From assembly GCF_001273775.1 (NCBI RefSeq), contig NZ_CP011801.1, forward strand, positions 806,001 through 870,000: DNA of 64,000 nt, read 5' to 3'. This document shows positions 36,310 to 43,552 of the stretch, in pieces. This DNA comes from Nitrospira moscoviensis (GTDB taxonomy: Bacteria > Nitrospirota > Nitrospiria > Nitrospirales > Nitrospiraceae). Both the position numbers and the translations under genes were made by a program. The notes below the pieces were generated by a model. It worked only from the letters and a program-made list of their open reading frames with translations, had not been told where the DNA came from and ran no database searches. The stretch's first letter is position 1. The number at the start of each line of letters is the position of its first letter.

Positions 36310-36948
36310 ATGAACCAGGCGCTGCGGTTCGCATGGGCCTTGGCGGTTCTGCTCTGCCTTAGCTCCGGATGTACGTCCACGATGACGGTCGAGGCGAATG
36401 GATCACGAAAGACCGACCAACCGCTGCCGCCGCACGTCACCTTTGCGGTGTTCCCGACCACCGAGGTGGAGAAGGACCTGGCGTTTCCGGCCTATGCGCG
36501 CTTGGTCGCGCGCAAGCTGACGGAGCAGGATTACAAAGAGACGGAGCCGACCGTTGCCAAACTCGGTGTCTATCTCGCGTATGGAGTGAGGGAACAAGCG
36601 GCCGACGTTCAGACTTCAGTCGCGCAATCGCCTTCGAGCTATACGAGCGGGTCGGGCGGCACGGGCGGGTATGGGACGACCGCCTCGTCCGCGCCCGCGG
36701 CGGGATTTCGCCGTTACGTCAGCCAGGTCGTGGTCGTGGTCGCAGACTTGCCACAGTCCCGCGCGGCGGGTTCCGTCGTGGAACTGTGGCGCGGCCAGGC
36801 GCAGACCGCCGGCCCGATCAAGGATCTGTCGGCTCTGGCACCGCTCTTGATCGAAGCGGCGTTTCGGCATTTCGGCGACGAGACGCCCCACACCGTGCGA
36901 CATACGTTCTCCGAAGAGGAGATCAGCAAACTGCGGGAGAGCCCATAG
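36310..36948 (+). CDS. DUF4136-type lipoprotein
   Basis: 212 aa. The signal peptide ends in the lipobox L-S-S-G-C, making Cys21 the lipidated residue. Mature features include F-A-V-F-P-T-T-E-V-E-K-D-L, A-R-K-L-T-E-Q-D-Y-K-E-T and Y-L-A-Y-G-V-R-E, the usual layout of DUF4136 lipoproteins. A Gly/Ser/Thr-rich loop lies at about 115-130, and the end has L-I-E-A-A-F-R-H-F. There is a GGAGGTG ribosome site just before the ATG. It is one of the few + strand genes in the island and is not obviously iron-related. Function unknown. Confidence 0.82.
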   Translation: MNQALRFAWALAVLLCLSSGCTSTMTVEANGSRKTDQPLPPHVTFAVFPTTEVEKDLAFPAYARLVARKLTEQDYKETEPTVAKLGVYLAYGVREQAADVQTSVAQSPSSYTSGSGGTGGYGTTASSAPAAGFRRYVSQVVVVVADLPQSRAAGSVVELWRGQAQTAGPIKDLSALAPLLIEAAFRHFGDETPHTVRHTFSEEEISKLRESP

Positions 36949-36959
36949 TGCCGGCCGTC

Positions 36960-37091
36960 TCACGGCCGCGGCGGCTCAGGAAGGCCCGCCAGCCAGATGA
37001 CGACGATGGTCGCGATAATCGCGCTCAGCGCCATAGCCAAGCTGGCCAGCACCATGAGATCGTCATAGTCGCGCGGTCGCGGCCATCGCAT
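36960..37091 (-). CDS. Tiny single-pass membrane protein
   Basis: 43 aa, M-R-W-P-R-P-R-D-Y-D-D-L, then one hydrophobic helix (about residues 13-37) and a proline-rich tail. The ATG follows AAGGGGG by five bases, a strong ribosome site, which is the main support. It is the last of four small minus-strand genes (38048 to 36960) with short gaps, and it ends 12 bases from the convergent lipoprotein gene. No family recognised. Confidence 0.5.
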   Translation of the reverse strand: MRWPRPRDYDDLMVLASLAMALSAIIATIVVIWLAGLPEPPRP

Positions 37092-37114
37092 CGGTGCCCC
37101 CTTCCCGGCCGTCT

Positions 37115-37279
37115 TCATCCCGAGGATTCCGGCGGCCGGTTCGCGCGGCGCAGAGCCCGTCGTTCATCGATCAGCAGGGCGCTCTCCGTGATGGCGTAGC
37201 GACAGACGCTGCAGGTCCAGAAGGCCCCGTTCGAATAGAGACTGTGTCGATGGCAGCGTGGACACGATCGGAACGTCAT
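37115..37279 (-). CDS. Small zinc-ribbon protein
   Basis: 54 aa from the ATG at 37279, preceded by GGAGGAG. C-P-R-C at residues 6-9 and C-S-V-C at about 23-26, with an H-R-H-S-L-Y spacer, form a single four-cysteine ribbon. An Arg-rich helix follows. It lies between the 72-aa protein gene and the tiny membrane protein gene, all on the minus strand. It could bind nucleic acid or simply be a zinc-stabilised adaptor; the family is not recognised. Confidence 0.55.
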   Translation of the reverse strand: MTFRSCPRCHRHSLYSNGAFWTCSVCRYAITESALLIDERRALRRANRPPESSG

Positions 37280-37289
37280 GGCTCCTCCG

Positions 37290-37508
37290 TTAATGACAGA
37301 CCCCGGTGTAAGGTTCCGGCGCACCCGTAACGGCGGCCTGTCCTGAGGGGTGCGCGGCGACCGCCGCCAGGCGGCGCACCGACTCGGCGAACACGACAAA
37401 CTCGTCCCGCGTGAAATGAAGCGTCACCGGGCCGCAGGTCAGGTGCAGTCGTCCGCATCCGCACAACGCCAGTTTCATCGGTTTCTCGGCCCGCATTGTC
37501 TCCTCCAT
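37290..37508 (-). CDS. Conserved-looking small protein with a C-G-C-G motif
   Basis: 72 aa; the ATG at 37508 follows AAGGAG by nine bases, and an ATG four codons later follows GGAGGAG, so either may be used. The N-terminal half has L-A-L-C-G-C-G-R-L-H-L-T-C-G-P-V-T-L-H-F-T, then a helical V-F-A-E-S-V-R-R-L-A-A-V-A segment. Three cysteines cluster within residues 16-25. It resembles short proteins found beside iron-regulated receptors, but I cannot name a family. It lies 42 bases after the peroxiredoxin-like gene and 10 bases before the zinc-ribbon gene. Confidence 0.6.
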   Translation of the reverse strand: MEETMRAEKPMKLALCGCGRLHLTCGPVTLHFTRDEFVVFAESVRRLAAVAAHPSGQAAVTGAPEPYTGVCH

Positions 37509-37550
37509 GTCGGTGGTCTCCTTGTCGTAGAAGGCGGCGCCCGTGTATCG

Positions 37551-38048
37551 CTACGCGGGCAAGCATGCCGCGCCGGTTCGAGGGGAATCGGCGTCGGCCG
37601 CGAATCGGTGCGCCGCGTCGATGGTCTCGCGCAGCACCGCCAGGTCGTGCTCGACAAAATCATGGCTCACCCTGAGCCGCAGGACGCCGGTCCGATCGAC
37701 GACGATCGTATGACAGCGCAAGGCGGGCTCGACGATCGCCACCCTCAAGGCCCGATGGAGCCGTCCGCCGACGTCCCCGAGGACGGGCGCGCGGGGTTTG
37801 TCTCCGCGCGCGGCCCACAAACGGTGCAACGGGCGGGCGCCGGAGGCCACGATCAGTAACGCGGTGTCGATCTCGTCAAATTCCCGCGCCTGGCGATCGA
37901 TCATCTCCACCGGCAAAAGTCCCGGGTAGGGCAGAAAACAGAGGGCGACCGCTCGCTCCGCATAGCGGACGCCGCGCAGATACGTGAGGGCGCCTTCGAC
38001 CAAGGCCGGGCCGTCCAAGTCCGCCGCGCGAAGATGAGTTCGTGTCAT
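37551..38048 (-). CDS. Peroxiredoxin-fold protein lacking the peroxidatic cysteine
   Basis: 165 aa from the ATG at 38048, preceded by AAAGGAG at seven bases. The layout matches AhpC/TSA thioredoxin-like proteins: a strand A-V-A-L-C-F-L-P, a loop and helix, a strand T-A-L-L-I-V-A-S-G, then R-A-P-V-L-G-D-V-G-G-R-L-H-R-A-L and H-T-I-V-V-D-R-T-G-V-L-R-L. In true peroxiredoxins a Cys follows the first strand inside a P-x-x-x-T-x-x-C loop; here the loop reads P-Y-P-G-L-L-P-V-E and has no Cys. So it is unlikely to be a peroxidase and may bind a ligand or partner. It heads the four-gene minus-strand run behind a Fur-box-like site and a terminator. The fold call is by pattern. Confidence 0.6.
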   Translation of the reverse strand: MTRTHLRAADLDGPALVEGALTYLRGVRYAERAVALCFLPYPGLLPVEMIDRQAREFDEIDTALLIVASGARPLHRLWAARGDKPRAPVLGDVGGRLHRALRVAIVEPALRCHTIVVDRTGVLRLRVSHDFVEHDLAVLRETIDAAHRFAADADSPRTGAACLPA

Positions 38049-38188
38049 GGCAGTTCTCCTTTCGCCGAAACCTTCATTTGTACGGGCCGCGAAACGTCGC
38101 ACAGGTTGTCATTCGACCTTCGTGCGCGACGGCGCCACCGTTGGCCTGAGCGGTGGTACAGCCGGCGCCGGTTTCAACGGCGCACAAT

Positions 38189-38223
38189 AAAAAAAGCCCA
38201 CGGTGCCTTCGGCACCCTGGGCT
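38189..38223 (-). terminator. Intrinsic terminator in the leader of the small-gene run
   Basis: On the minus strand AGCCCA-G-GGTGCC, loop GAA, GGCACC-G-TGGGCT is followed by seven T. The two G form the only mismatch in a 13-bp stem. No gene lies upstream on this strand before the divergent AbrB gene, so the terminator appears to act inside the leader of the 38048 gene rather than after a gene. Confidence 0.7.
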
Positions 38224-38248
38224 CCGGCCGTCAAGACCGCTGGCCTCA
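38219..38248 (-). promoter_or_regulatory. Shared leader element, copy 1
   Basis: Thirty bases overlapping the terminator's 5' arm (minus-strand sense). They match, with one gap, the stretch at 46485-46513: both share GGGCTC, then AAGA and the 12-mer CCGCTGGCCTCA when read on the + strand, and both sit directly against an intrinsic terminator. On the minus strand copy 1 also has GGCC/GGCC arms around AGCGGTCTTGAC. Confidence 0.45.
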
Positions 38249-38299
38249 CGACAAACGCGACACGCCGACGTTACTGTTCTAAACGCAAAGCGTGTAATT

Positions 38300-38318
38300 G
38301 ATACTTACTCTCAATATC
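38300..38318. promoter_or_regulatory. Fur-box-like site upstream of the small-gene run
   Basis: GATACTTACTCTCAATATC agrees with the 19-bp Fur consensus (GATAATGATAATCATTATC) at 13 of 19 positions by hand count, in an AT-rich patch 252 bases upstream of the 38048 start. It could also affect the divergent AbrB promoter. Confidence 0.5.
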
Positions 38319-38470
38319 ATTACTGGTGGACGCCTGTCAACCTCCTACTTTTTTTAATTGGGGCAGCGTCCCACGCCGGCTGAGCTGAGGAGTCGCCTCG
38401 ACCGAGGGCGGGGGAATGTTCATCCGCCGGTTCTGTTTATGTCGAATTGGGGCGTGACAGGCGACGTGGC

Positions 38471-38482
38471 ATGTTGTAACAT
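38471..38482. promoter_or_regulatory. Possible operator of the AbrB/Doc pair
   Basis: ATGTTGTAACAT, an inverted repeat of five bases per arm around GT, ends 21 bases before the antitoxin ATG. Toxin-antitoxin operons are usually repressed by the antitoxin binding such a dyad; the assignment rests on position alone. Confidence 0.35.
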
Positions 38483-38503
38483 CGTGCTAACGGAGGTGCG
38501 GGA

Positions 38504-38731
38504 ATGATCAAAACTCTTCAGAAGCACGGCAACAGCATGGCGTTGGTCATCGAGAAGCCGGTGATGGAAGCGATCGGCATCAAGGAAAATACCCCTCTGC
38601 AAATCACGGTCAACGGCAACGCGCTGGTGATCACGCCGGCCAACGTCGGGGTCGGGCAAGAGAAGGTGGAGGCGTCGCTCAAGAAGATGCGGTTACGTTA
38701 CGGGCCGATGCTGAAGCGGTTGGCGAACTGA
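38504..38731 (+). CDS. AbrB/MazE-type antitoxin
   Basis: 75 aa swapped-hairpin protein: L-Q-K-H-G-N-S-M-A-L-V-I-E-K-P at the N-terminus (the K-x-G-N-S core of MazE/SpoVT-AbrB antitoxins), then I-T-V-N-G-N-A-L-V-I-T-P. The C-terminal helical tail (about 50-75) would wrap the toxin. GGAGG lies seven to eight bases before the ATG. The stop is 2 bases before the Doc toxin start. Doc toxins are usually paired with Phd, but AbrB-type partners also occur. Confidence 0.85.
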   Translation: MIKTLQKHGNSMALVIEKPVMEAIGIKENTPLQITVNGNALVITPANVGVGQEKVEASLKKMRLRYGPMLKRLAN

Positions 38732-38733
38732 TT

Positions 38734-39162
38734 GTGAAAGAGGTCATCTTTTTGAGTGTGGAGGACGTGGTCGTCATTCACGCCAGCGCTATCGAACAGG
38801 AAGGCGGCATGGCCGGTGTGAGAGACCACGGCCTTCTCGATGCCGCGGTCGCCATGCCTCGGCAACAGTTCGGCGGCGTCTATTTACACGAGGATGTAGC
38901 GGCGATGGCCGCCGCGTATCTGTTTCACATCGCGCAGAACCACCCGTTGTACGATGGGAACAAGAGAGCCGCCGTGATGTCGGCTTTTGTGTTTCTCGAT
39001 CAGAACGGCATTGAACTGACCAGCGATCCCACCGATCTCGAAGCCGTCACCCGCCAAGTGGCGGCCGGTCAGATGGCCAAAGACGCACTCATCCGCTGGA
39101 TGCGCAAGCAGATAGGCGGCAAGCGGCGGCCACTCAAGACCGGACGCCGCCGACCAGCGTGA
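38734..39162 (+). CDS. Doc-type (Fic-fold) toxin
   Basis: 142 aa from a GTG. The Fic-fold core is seen as H-I-A-Q-N-H-P-L-Y-D-G-N-K-R-A-A at about residues 65-80. The catalytic His70, Asp74 and the N-K-R anion hole are of the Doc type (kinase acting on EF-Tu in phage P1 Doc), not the H-x-F-x-x-G-N-G-R of AMP-transferring Fic. The N-terminal part has the A-G-V-R-D-H-G-L-L-D-A-A-V motif common in death-on-curing proteins. The last 29 bases overlap the convergent ZIP gene, and the C-terminus is a basic tail that may be variable. Confidence 0.85.
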   Translation: MKEVIFLSVEDVVVIHASAIEQEGGMAGVRDHGLLDAAVAMPRQQFGGVYLHEDVAAMAAAYLFHIAQNHPLYDGNKRAAVMSAFVFLDQNGIELTSDPTDLEAVTRQVAAGQMAKDALIRWMRKQIGGKRRPLKTGRRRPA

Positions 39163-39901
39163 GCACCATGGCGGTGAGGAACATGGCGGCGATGCCGGCG
39201 AAGATGCCGAGCGAGACCTGAAGACGGCGCGTGGCCGTGTAGGCGATGGCGGTGAGGGCCAAGATCACGTAGAGGAGCGATCCGGCGCCCAGCGTATAGC
39301 AGACGATCGTAAAGTAGGGGGAGGGGTCATAGCCGCTGATCACCGTGCCCAAACAGGTCGGCGCCCCGGCAATGAGGCCCAACAGCCCGGCATCCTTCCA
39401 GGAGATGGGCGTCCGGCCGGCCGCGCTGATGATGCCGAATCCCTCCGTGCCGTTGTGCAAGGCGAACCCGACCAGCAGCAGCACGCTCAGGTCCCAGGCG
39501 CCTTGCGCGTAGCTCGCGCCTAATGAAAGCCCTTCTCCCAGATTGTGCAGCCCCATTCCAAGCGCGATCCAATAGGGCAAGGACAGCGGCATGGAGGCGG
39601 GCCGATATCGGTTCTGCTGGAGCTGCTCCAGCACCACCAGCCCGACCAGCCCGACGAACAAACTTCCCAGAAAGACGAGCCAAGAAAGGGGATCGCGGGC
39701 ACCGGTCAGTTCGACCGCCTCGTGCGTGAGATCGAAGAACAGGTAAGCCAGCACGCCGATGGCGGTGCCGACGAAGAAGCCTTCCCATTCCCTCGACACC
39801 CAGCGGGTGGTCCCCACCGCCAGGCCGATTCCGAGATACACGGGAACGACACCGGCCACGATGCCGAGTCCGATGAGCGTGATGAAAGAGGGACTATCCA
39901 T
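39134..39901 (-). CDS. ZIP-family metal permease
   Basis: 255 aa, eight predicted helices. The metal-binding helices are clear: A-L-G-M-G-L-H-N-L-G-E-G-L-S-L-G and F-A-L-H-N-G-T-E-G-F-G, each with the His-Asn...Glu pattern of ZIP transporters. ZIP proteins bring divalent metals such as Zn, Fe(II) or Mn into the cytoplasm. It sits at the end of the minus-strand run after receptor 3, with a 102-base gap, so it may be part of iron supply; the metal is not decided by sequence. Overlaps the 3' end of the convergent doc gene. Confidence 0.87.
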   Translation of the reverse strand: MDSPSFITLIGLGIVAGVVPVYLGIGLAVGTTRWVSREWEGFFVGTAIGVLAYLFFDLTHEAVELTGARDPLSWLVFLGSLFVGLVGLVVLEQLQQNRYRPASMPLSLPYWIALGMGLHNLGEGLSLGASYAQGAWDLSVLLLVGFALHNGTEGFGIISAAGRTPISWKDAGLLGLIAGAPTCLGTVISGYDPSPYFTIVCYTLGAGSLLYVILALTAIAYTATRRLQVSLGIFAGIAAMFLTAMVLTLVGGVRS

Positions 39902-40003
39902 TACTAAGAGCGGCTCCCGAAATATCGCGAGCCGCCCATACTATAGACGAACGAAGACCGGGAAACATGACCATTTTTGCGCGATCTTTTTGCAGGAGGG
40001 CTT

Positions 40004-42460
40004 CTAGTAAAACTCCAGCTTGATCGCGCCGAGGACGGTGAGCGGCGCGCCGGGAATGACCGACGTCCGCGACTCCTGCGTCCCTTCGAAGTAGCGCTGG
40101 TCGAGCAGGTTTCTGAAGTTGAGCGACGCGATCAGATTGGTGCGCGGCAAGATCTCTTGCTTCCGGTAATACAGCGCGGCGTCGAGCCGCACGAACCCTG
40201 GAATTTGGAAGGTATTATCGATGTCACCCTGGCGCCGGCCGGCGGCATAGAAGCCGCCGCCGAAGCCGAATCCTTCCAGCATGCCCGATTGGAACGTGTA
40301 CACGCTCCAGAGACTGCCGCTGTGGAGCGGGGCATTGGGCAGCGTGTTGCCCTCGCGCGCGACGGCGTCTCCTCGGCTGATCTCCGCGTCGATGTAGGCA
40401 TAGGTCGCGATGACATCCCACCCGGGAAGCACCCGCCCGGTCACATCCAGCTCCATGCCGCGGCTGCGCTCCTCGCCGGTCTGGATGATGTCGCCGAACG
40501 CCGGCGCGACGCCGGTGAAAAGGAACCGCTGGACGTTTTCCTTCTCGATGTTGAAATAGGCCGCGTTGGCGTAGAGCTTGCCCTCGATCAGCTCCGTTTT
40601 GATCCCGGCTTCGTACTGCCGCGCCGTTTCCGGGGTCGGCAACGTGCCCGCCGGTGTCATGGCCCGGAAGACGCTGAAGTTGTCCAATTGCCGGGCCGAC
40701 TTGCTGTAGTTCGCATAGAGCGAGACCGGCTTGATGGGCTGATAGACCAAGCCGACCATCGGATTGAAGAAGGTGTCCGTCTGCTTGGTCTCCGTGGCCG
40801 CGAGTCGGTCGTCAAAGCGCTGGTCGAAAATGTCAAATCGCGCGCCGAACGTGAGTTTGAGGTCCTTCCTCAGCTCGATCATGTCGGAGGCATAGATGCC
40901 GATGATGTTGTTGGTCAGCGTCCCGTCGAAAAACGTGTTGAACGGATCGACGTTGAAGGAATAGACCGGATTGAAGATGTTCTGCGTCGTCGTCACATTG
41001 GCGAAGTCCACGCGGGTGTTGTGCGTTTCACGCCCCAACTCGATGCCCGTGAGCAGGCGGTGGCCGATCGGTCCGGTCTCAAACTTGCCGATCACCTCGT
41101 TCTGCAGATAATGGCTTTGGACCAGCTGAGGGATGCGGAAGCCGGCCAGAAAGAGGGTCTGGTTGTCGGTGTCGAGGAAGCTCGGCTCGATGCTGTTGTA
41201 ATCTTCGCTGGCCACTGCCGCCCGGAAGGCGGACCGCCAGGCCCAGGTCTCGGAGAATTCATGGCGCAGAATCAGCGTCCCTTTGCCCTGATTGTAGCGG
41301 TTCCGACGCGACGGATCTCCGAGAAACCGGCTGACGGGGATGTCGGCCACGCCGGTGCCGACCGCGAGCAGGCCGCGGTCGATGGGCCTGGTGTCGTACA
41401 GGAATTCGCCTTCGAACAGCAGACTGGTGCGGGTGCCCAGCTGCCAGAGGAAGGTCGGCGCGGCGAAGAAGCGCTCGCTGACCACCAGATCTCTGAAGCT
41501 GTGGGCGTGCTCATAGGCGCCGTTGAAGCGGTACAAGAGGGACTTGTCTCTTGTCAACGGTCCGGAAAAGTCGACAGTCGGCCGGTACAGGTTGTAGCTG
41601 CCGAAGATCATTTCGCCCGCATAATAGGGCGAGCTCAGAGGAGCCTTCGTGATCAGGTTGATGATGCCGCCCGGATCCGTGCGGCCGTACAGGAAGGAGG
41701 CCGGCCCCTTGAGGACCTCGATGCGTTGGAGGTTGGCGACTTCGCGCTGCGTGCGGGACGAAAAGGTGCTGTCGTCGCGAAAGCCGTTCTTGAAGATGTT
41801 CACGTCGGTCGTAAATCCGCGGATGTTGAAACGCTCGGCCCGCCCTCCCGCGCCGTGCGGAATCGATGTCCCGCTCACGTTGCGGATCACGTCCTCGATC
41901 CGCACGGCCTTCCGATCGTCCATCAGCTTGCGGGTGATGATATCGATCGAGAGCGGGGTGTCGCGGAGCGGCGCCGGCAGGCGGGTGGCCGACGACGCCT
42001 CGTCCGCCGCGTAGGTCGTGGCGTCGTCGCGTTCGCGCGCTTCACGGATCAGCACTTCCCGGACCTTGATGGGCTTCTCCGACGCTGCGGCTCCCCCGCC
42101 GGCATCGCCGCTCGTCGCGTCGTCGTCGGTCCGGCTGCTGCGGACCTGCGACCGCTCCAGCGTGGCGGTGTTGACGCCGATCGATTGCCACGAGATGCCG
42201 GTGCCCTTGAGCAGGATGTCCAGGGCTTCCTTGGGCGGATACACGCCGGTGACTGCGGTGGAGGTGAGGCCTTCGACGGTCTCGATTTTGTAGAGCATCT
42301 GCATGCCGCTCTGTGTCGCAAAGGCGTCGAGCGCGCGCGCAAGCGGCTGGGCCGGTATGTCGAAGGGTTTGGCATCGTCCTGCGCGAGCGCGGGCAGGAT
42401 GAGCAGGGTCTGGCACACCAACAGCAACGCTCCGAATCCGATAGAGATAGGCCTCCGCAT
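40004..42460 (-). CDS. TonB-dependent siderophore receptor with STN domain (receptor 3)
   Basis: 818 aa from the ATG at 42460, preceded by GGAG (the frame is open 12 codons further up, but a Fur-box-like site lies there). A signal peptide ends near L-P-A-L-A-Q. The STN domain (about 32-100) begins F-D-I-P-A-Q-P-L-A-R-A-L-D-A-F, followed by a linker with P-I-K-V-R-E-V-L-I-R-E-A, nearly the same as in receptor 1. The plug has F-N-I-R-G-F-T-T-D and V-L-K-G-P-A-S-F-L-Y-G-R-T-D-P-G-G-I-I-N-L. The barrel ends in aromatic K-L-E-F-Y. It is the third member of a sigma-FecR-receptor cassette (44068-40004). Its substrate is probably a ferric siderophore. Confidence 0.93.
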   Translation of the reverse strand: MRRPISIGFGALLLVCQTLLILPALAQDDAKPFDIPAQPLARALDAFATQSGMQMLYKIETVEGLTSTAVTGVYPPKEALDILLKGTGISWQSIGVNTATLERSQVRSSRTDDDATSGDAGGGAAASEKPIKVREVLIREARERDDATTYAADEASSATRLPAPLRDTPLSIDIITRKLMDDRKAVRIEDVIRNVSGTSIPHGAGGRAERFNIRGFTTDVNIFKNGFRDDSTFSSRTQREVANLQRIEVLKGPASFLYGRTDPGGIINLITKAPLSSPYYAGEMIFGSYNLYRPTVDFSGPLTRDKSLLYRFNGAYEHAHSFRDLVVSERFFAAPTFLWQLGTRTSLLFEGEFLYDTRPIDRGLLAVGTGVADIPVSRFLGDPSRRNRYNQGKGTLILRHEFSETWAWRSAFRAAVASEDYNSIEPSFLDTDNQTLFLAGFRIPQLVQSHYLQNEVIGKFETGPIGHRLLTGIELGRETHNTRVDFANVTTTQNIFNPVYSFNVDPFNTFFDGTLTNNIIGIYASDMIELRKDLKLTFGARFDIFDQRFDDRLAATETKQTDTFFNPMVGLVYQPIKPVSLYANYSKSARQLDNFSVFRAMTPAGTLPTPETARQYEAGIKTELIEGKLYANAAYFNIEKENVQRFLFTGVAPAFGDIIQTGEERSRGMELDVTGRVLPGWDVIATYAYIDAEISRGDAVAREGNTLPNAPLHSGSLWSVYTFQSGMLEGFGFGGGFYAAGRRQGDIDNTFQIPGFVRLDAALYYRKQEILPRTNLIASLNFRNLLDQRYFEGTQESRTSVIPGAPLTVLGAIKLEFY

Positions 42461-42475
42461 GGCATCTCCAAGGTT

Positions 42476-42494
42476 GTGAATGAGTCGCATTCTC
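42476..42494. promoter_or_regulatory. Fur-box-like site before receptor 3
   Basis: Read on the minus strand GAGAATGCGACTCATTCAC matches the Fur consensus at 13 of 19 positions by hand count. It ends 16 bases before the receptor 3 ATG, in the 82-base gap after FecR 3, so Fur could block the receptor separately from the sigma factor. Confidence 0.5.
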
Positions 42495-42542
42495 AATGTG
42501 GAAGACGGCCATGGGGCCGTTGTCCCAACCCCCGGCGCGCAG

Positions 42543-43550
42543 CTATTTTCGGCTGATGATGATCTGCCCCGGGCGCCGGGTAATCTCTACGGGCACGATG
42601 GTGGGGAGAGCGAGGAAGAATTCATCGAGGTTGGCGAGAGCGAAGATTCCCTTCACACGCGTGTCACCCAGGGCGGGATCGGCGAGGGTGATGCGGTCGG
42701 AACGGTAGCGATTCAGCTCCTGGATCGCTTGTGTCAGGGTGATGCCGTCGAACAGGACGGCGCCGGTGCGCCACGACGCGATCAAATCGGGAGCGATCGG
42801 TTCCACAGGCCCCCACGTGCCCTGCCGAGTCCACGAGACACGATATCCCCGCTCGACGAACTTTGACGCCGCACGGGGAGGCTCGACTCGAACTGCGCCG
42901 GACGCGACCGCGACGGTCAGCCCATCCGGCTCCCGCCGAACGAGAAACTCGGTTCCGATGTCTTGGATGCGCGTGTCGTCGACCGTCACGTCGAACGGCC
43001 GGCCGGAATCGGACGCGACGGTGAAAAACGCTTCGCCTCGTTCCAGAACGATGTGACGCCCGCTCCACGACAGCCGGGCGGTTCCGGCCGTGTCGGTGTT
43101 GACGTCGATGATCGTTCCGTCGGGAAGCGTGATCGTACGCTGCTCGCCCTTTGCCGTCTGGAACGAGACGGCGGTCACACGCCAGCCTTCCCACCACCAG
43201 GCCGCCGCCAGCGCCAGCACCAGCAGGGCGGTGACCAGCCCGGCAGCGCGCCGTACGCCGGACCGGGCCTTGCGCGACGTCCGGCGCCGCGGACCTGGGG
43301 CGGATCCGCCGCCGGTTTGGCGAGGACGGCGCGTCTCCGCCGGCTCCAGGCGATCCCACAGCGCCTCCATGATCCGGTACTCCCGCCGATGCAGGGCGTC
43401 ACGGTTGAGCCATTCCTCAAACATTCGCTTCTCTTCGGGAGAACAGGCGGGCTCCCGAAGCCGGAGGAACCATCGGATGGCCTCGTTGGAGGCGGTCTGG
43501 CGCTCAATCTGTGAACGAGTCGGCATGCGCGTCATCCGTACTATCGGCAC
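42543..43550 (-). CDS. FecR-family anti-sigma / signal transducer (cassette 3)
   Basis: 335 aa if the GTG at 43550 is used; ATGs at 43535 and 43526 are alternatives and no ribosome site decides. FecR_N: E-A-I-R-W-F-L-R-L-R-E-P and W-L-N-R-D-A-L-H-R-R-E-Y. A basic linker leads to one helix (about 106-122, ending in W-W-W-E-G-W). The periplasmic domain has L-P-D-G-T-I-I-D-V-N-T-D-T-A and G-E-A-F-F-T-V-A-S-D-S-G-R-P-F. The C-terminal subdomain has Q-A-I-Q-E-L-N-R-Y. It starts 2 bases after the sigma factor stop and ends 82 bases before receptor 3. Confidence 0.91.
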   Translation of the reverse strand: MPIVRMTRMPTRSQIERQTASNEAIRWFLRLREPACSPEEKRMFEEWLNRDALHRREYRIMEALWDRLEPAETRRPRQTGGGSAPGPRRRTSRKARSGVRRAAGLVTALLVLALAAAWWWEGWRVTAVSFQTAKGEQRTITLPDGTIIDVNTDTAGTARLSWSGRHIVLERGEAFFTVASDSGRPFDVTVDDTRIQDIGTEFLVRREPDGLTVAVASGAVRVEPPRAASKFVERGYRVSWTRQGTWGPVEPIAPDLIASWRTGAVLFDGITLTQAIQELNRYRSDRITLADPALGDTRVKGIFALANLDEFFLALPTIVPVEITRRPGQIIISRK

Positions 43551-43552
43551 GA

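Larger units (their letters stand above)
38049..38503. other. 455-base intergenic regulatory region
   Basis: This is the longest gene-free stretch of the window, between the minus-strand small-gene run and the + strand AbrB/Doc pair. It holds a terminator on the minus strand, the 30-base shared element, a Fur-box-like site and a small palindrome near the AbrB start, each listed separately. The segment 38049-38188 shows only GC-rich imperfect dyads (for example ACCG and CGGT arms around 38143-38160). Confidence 0.6.

Noticed and set aside
38219-38248. Assignment of the shared leader element to a known riboswitch (cyclic di-GMP, ZTP, fluoride, cobalamin types were considered)
   Set aside because: None of their conserved core bases could be matched in order.
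38734-39162. AMP-transferring Fic enzyme
   Set aside because: The core reads H-P-L-Y-D-G-N-K-R, which fits Doc, not the G-N-G-R motif of Fic.
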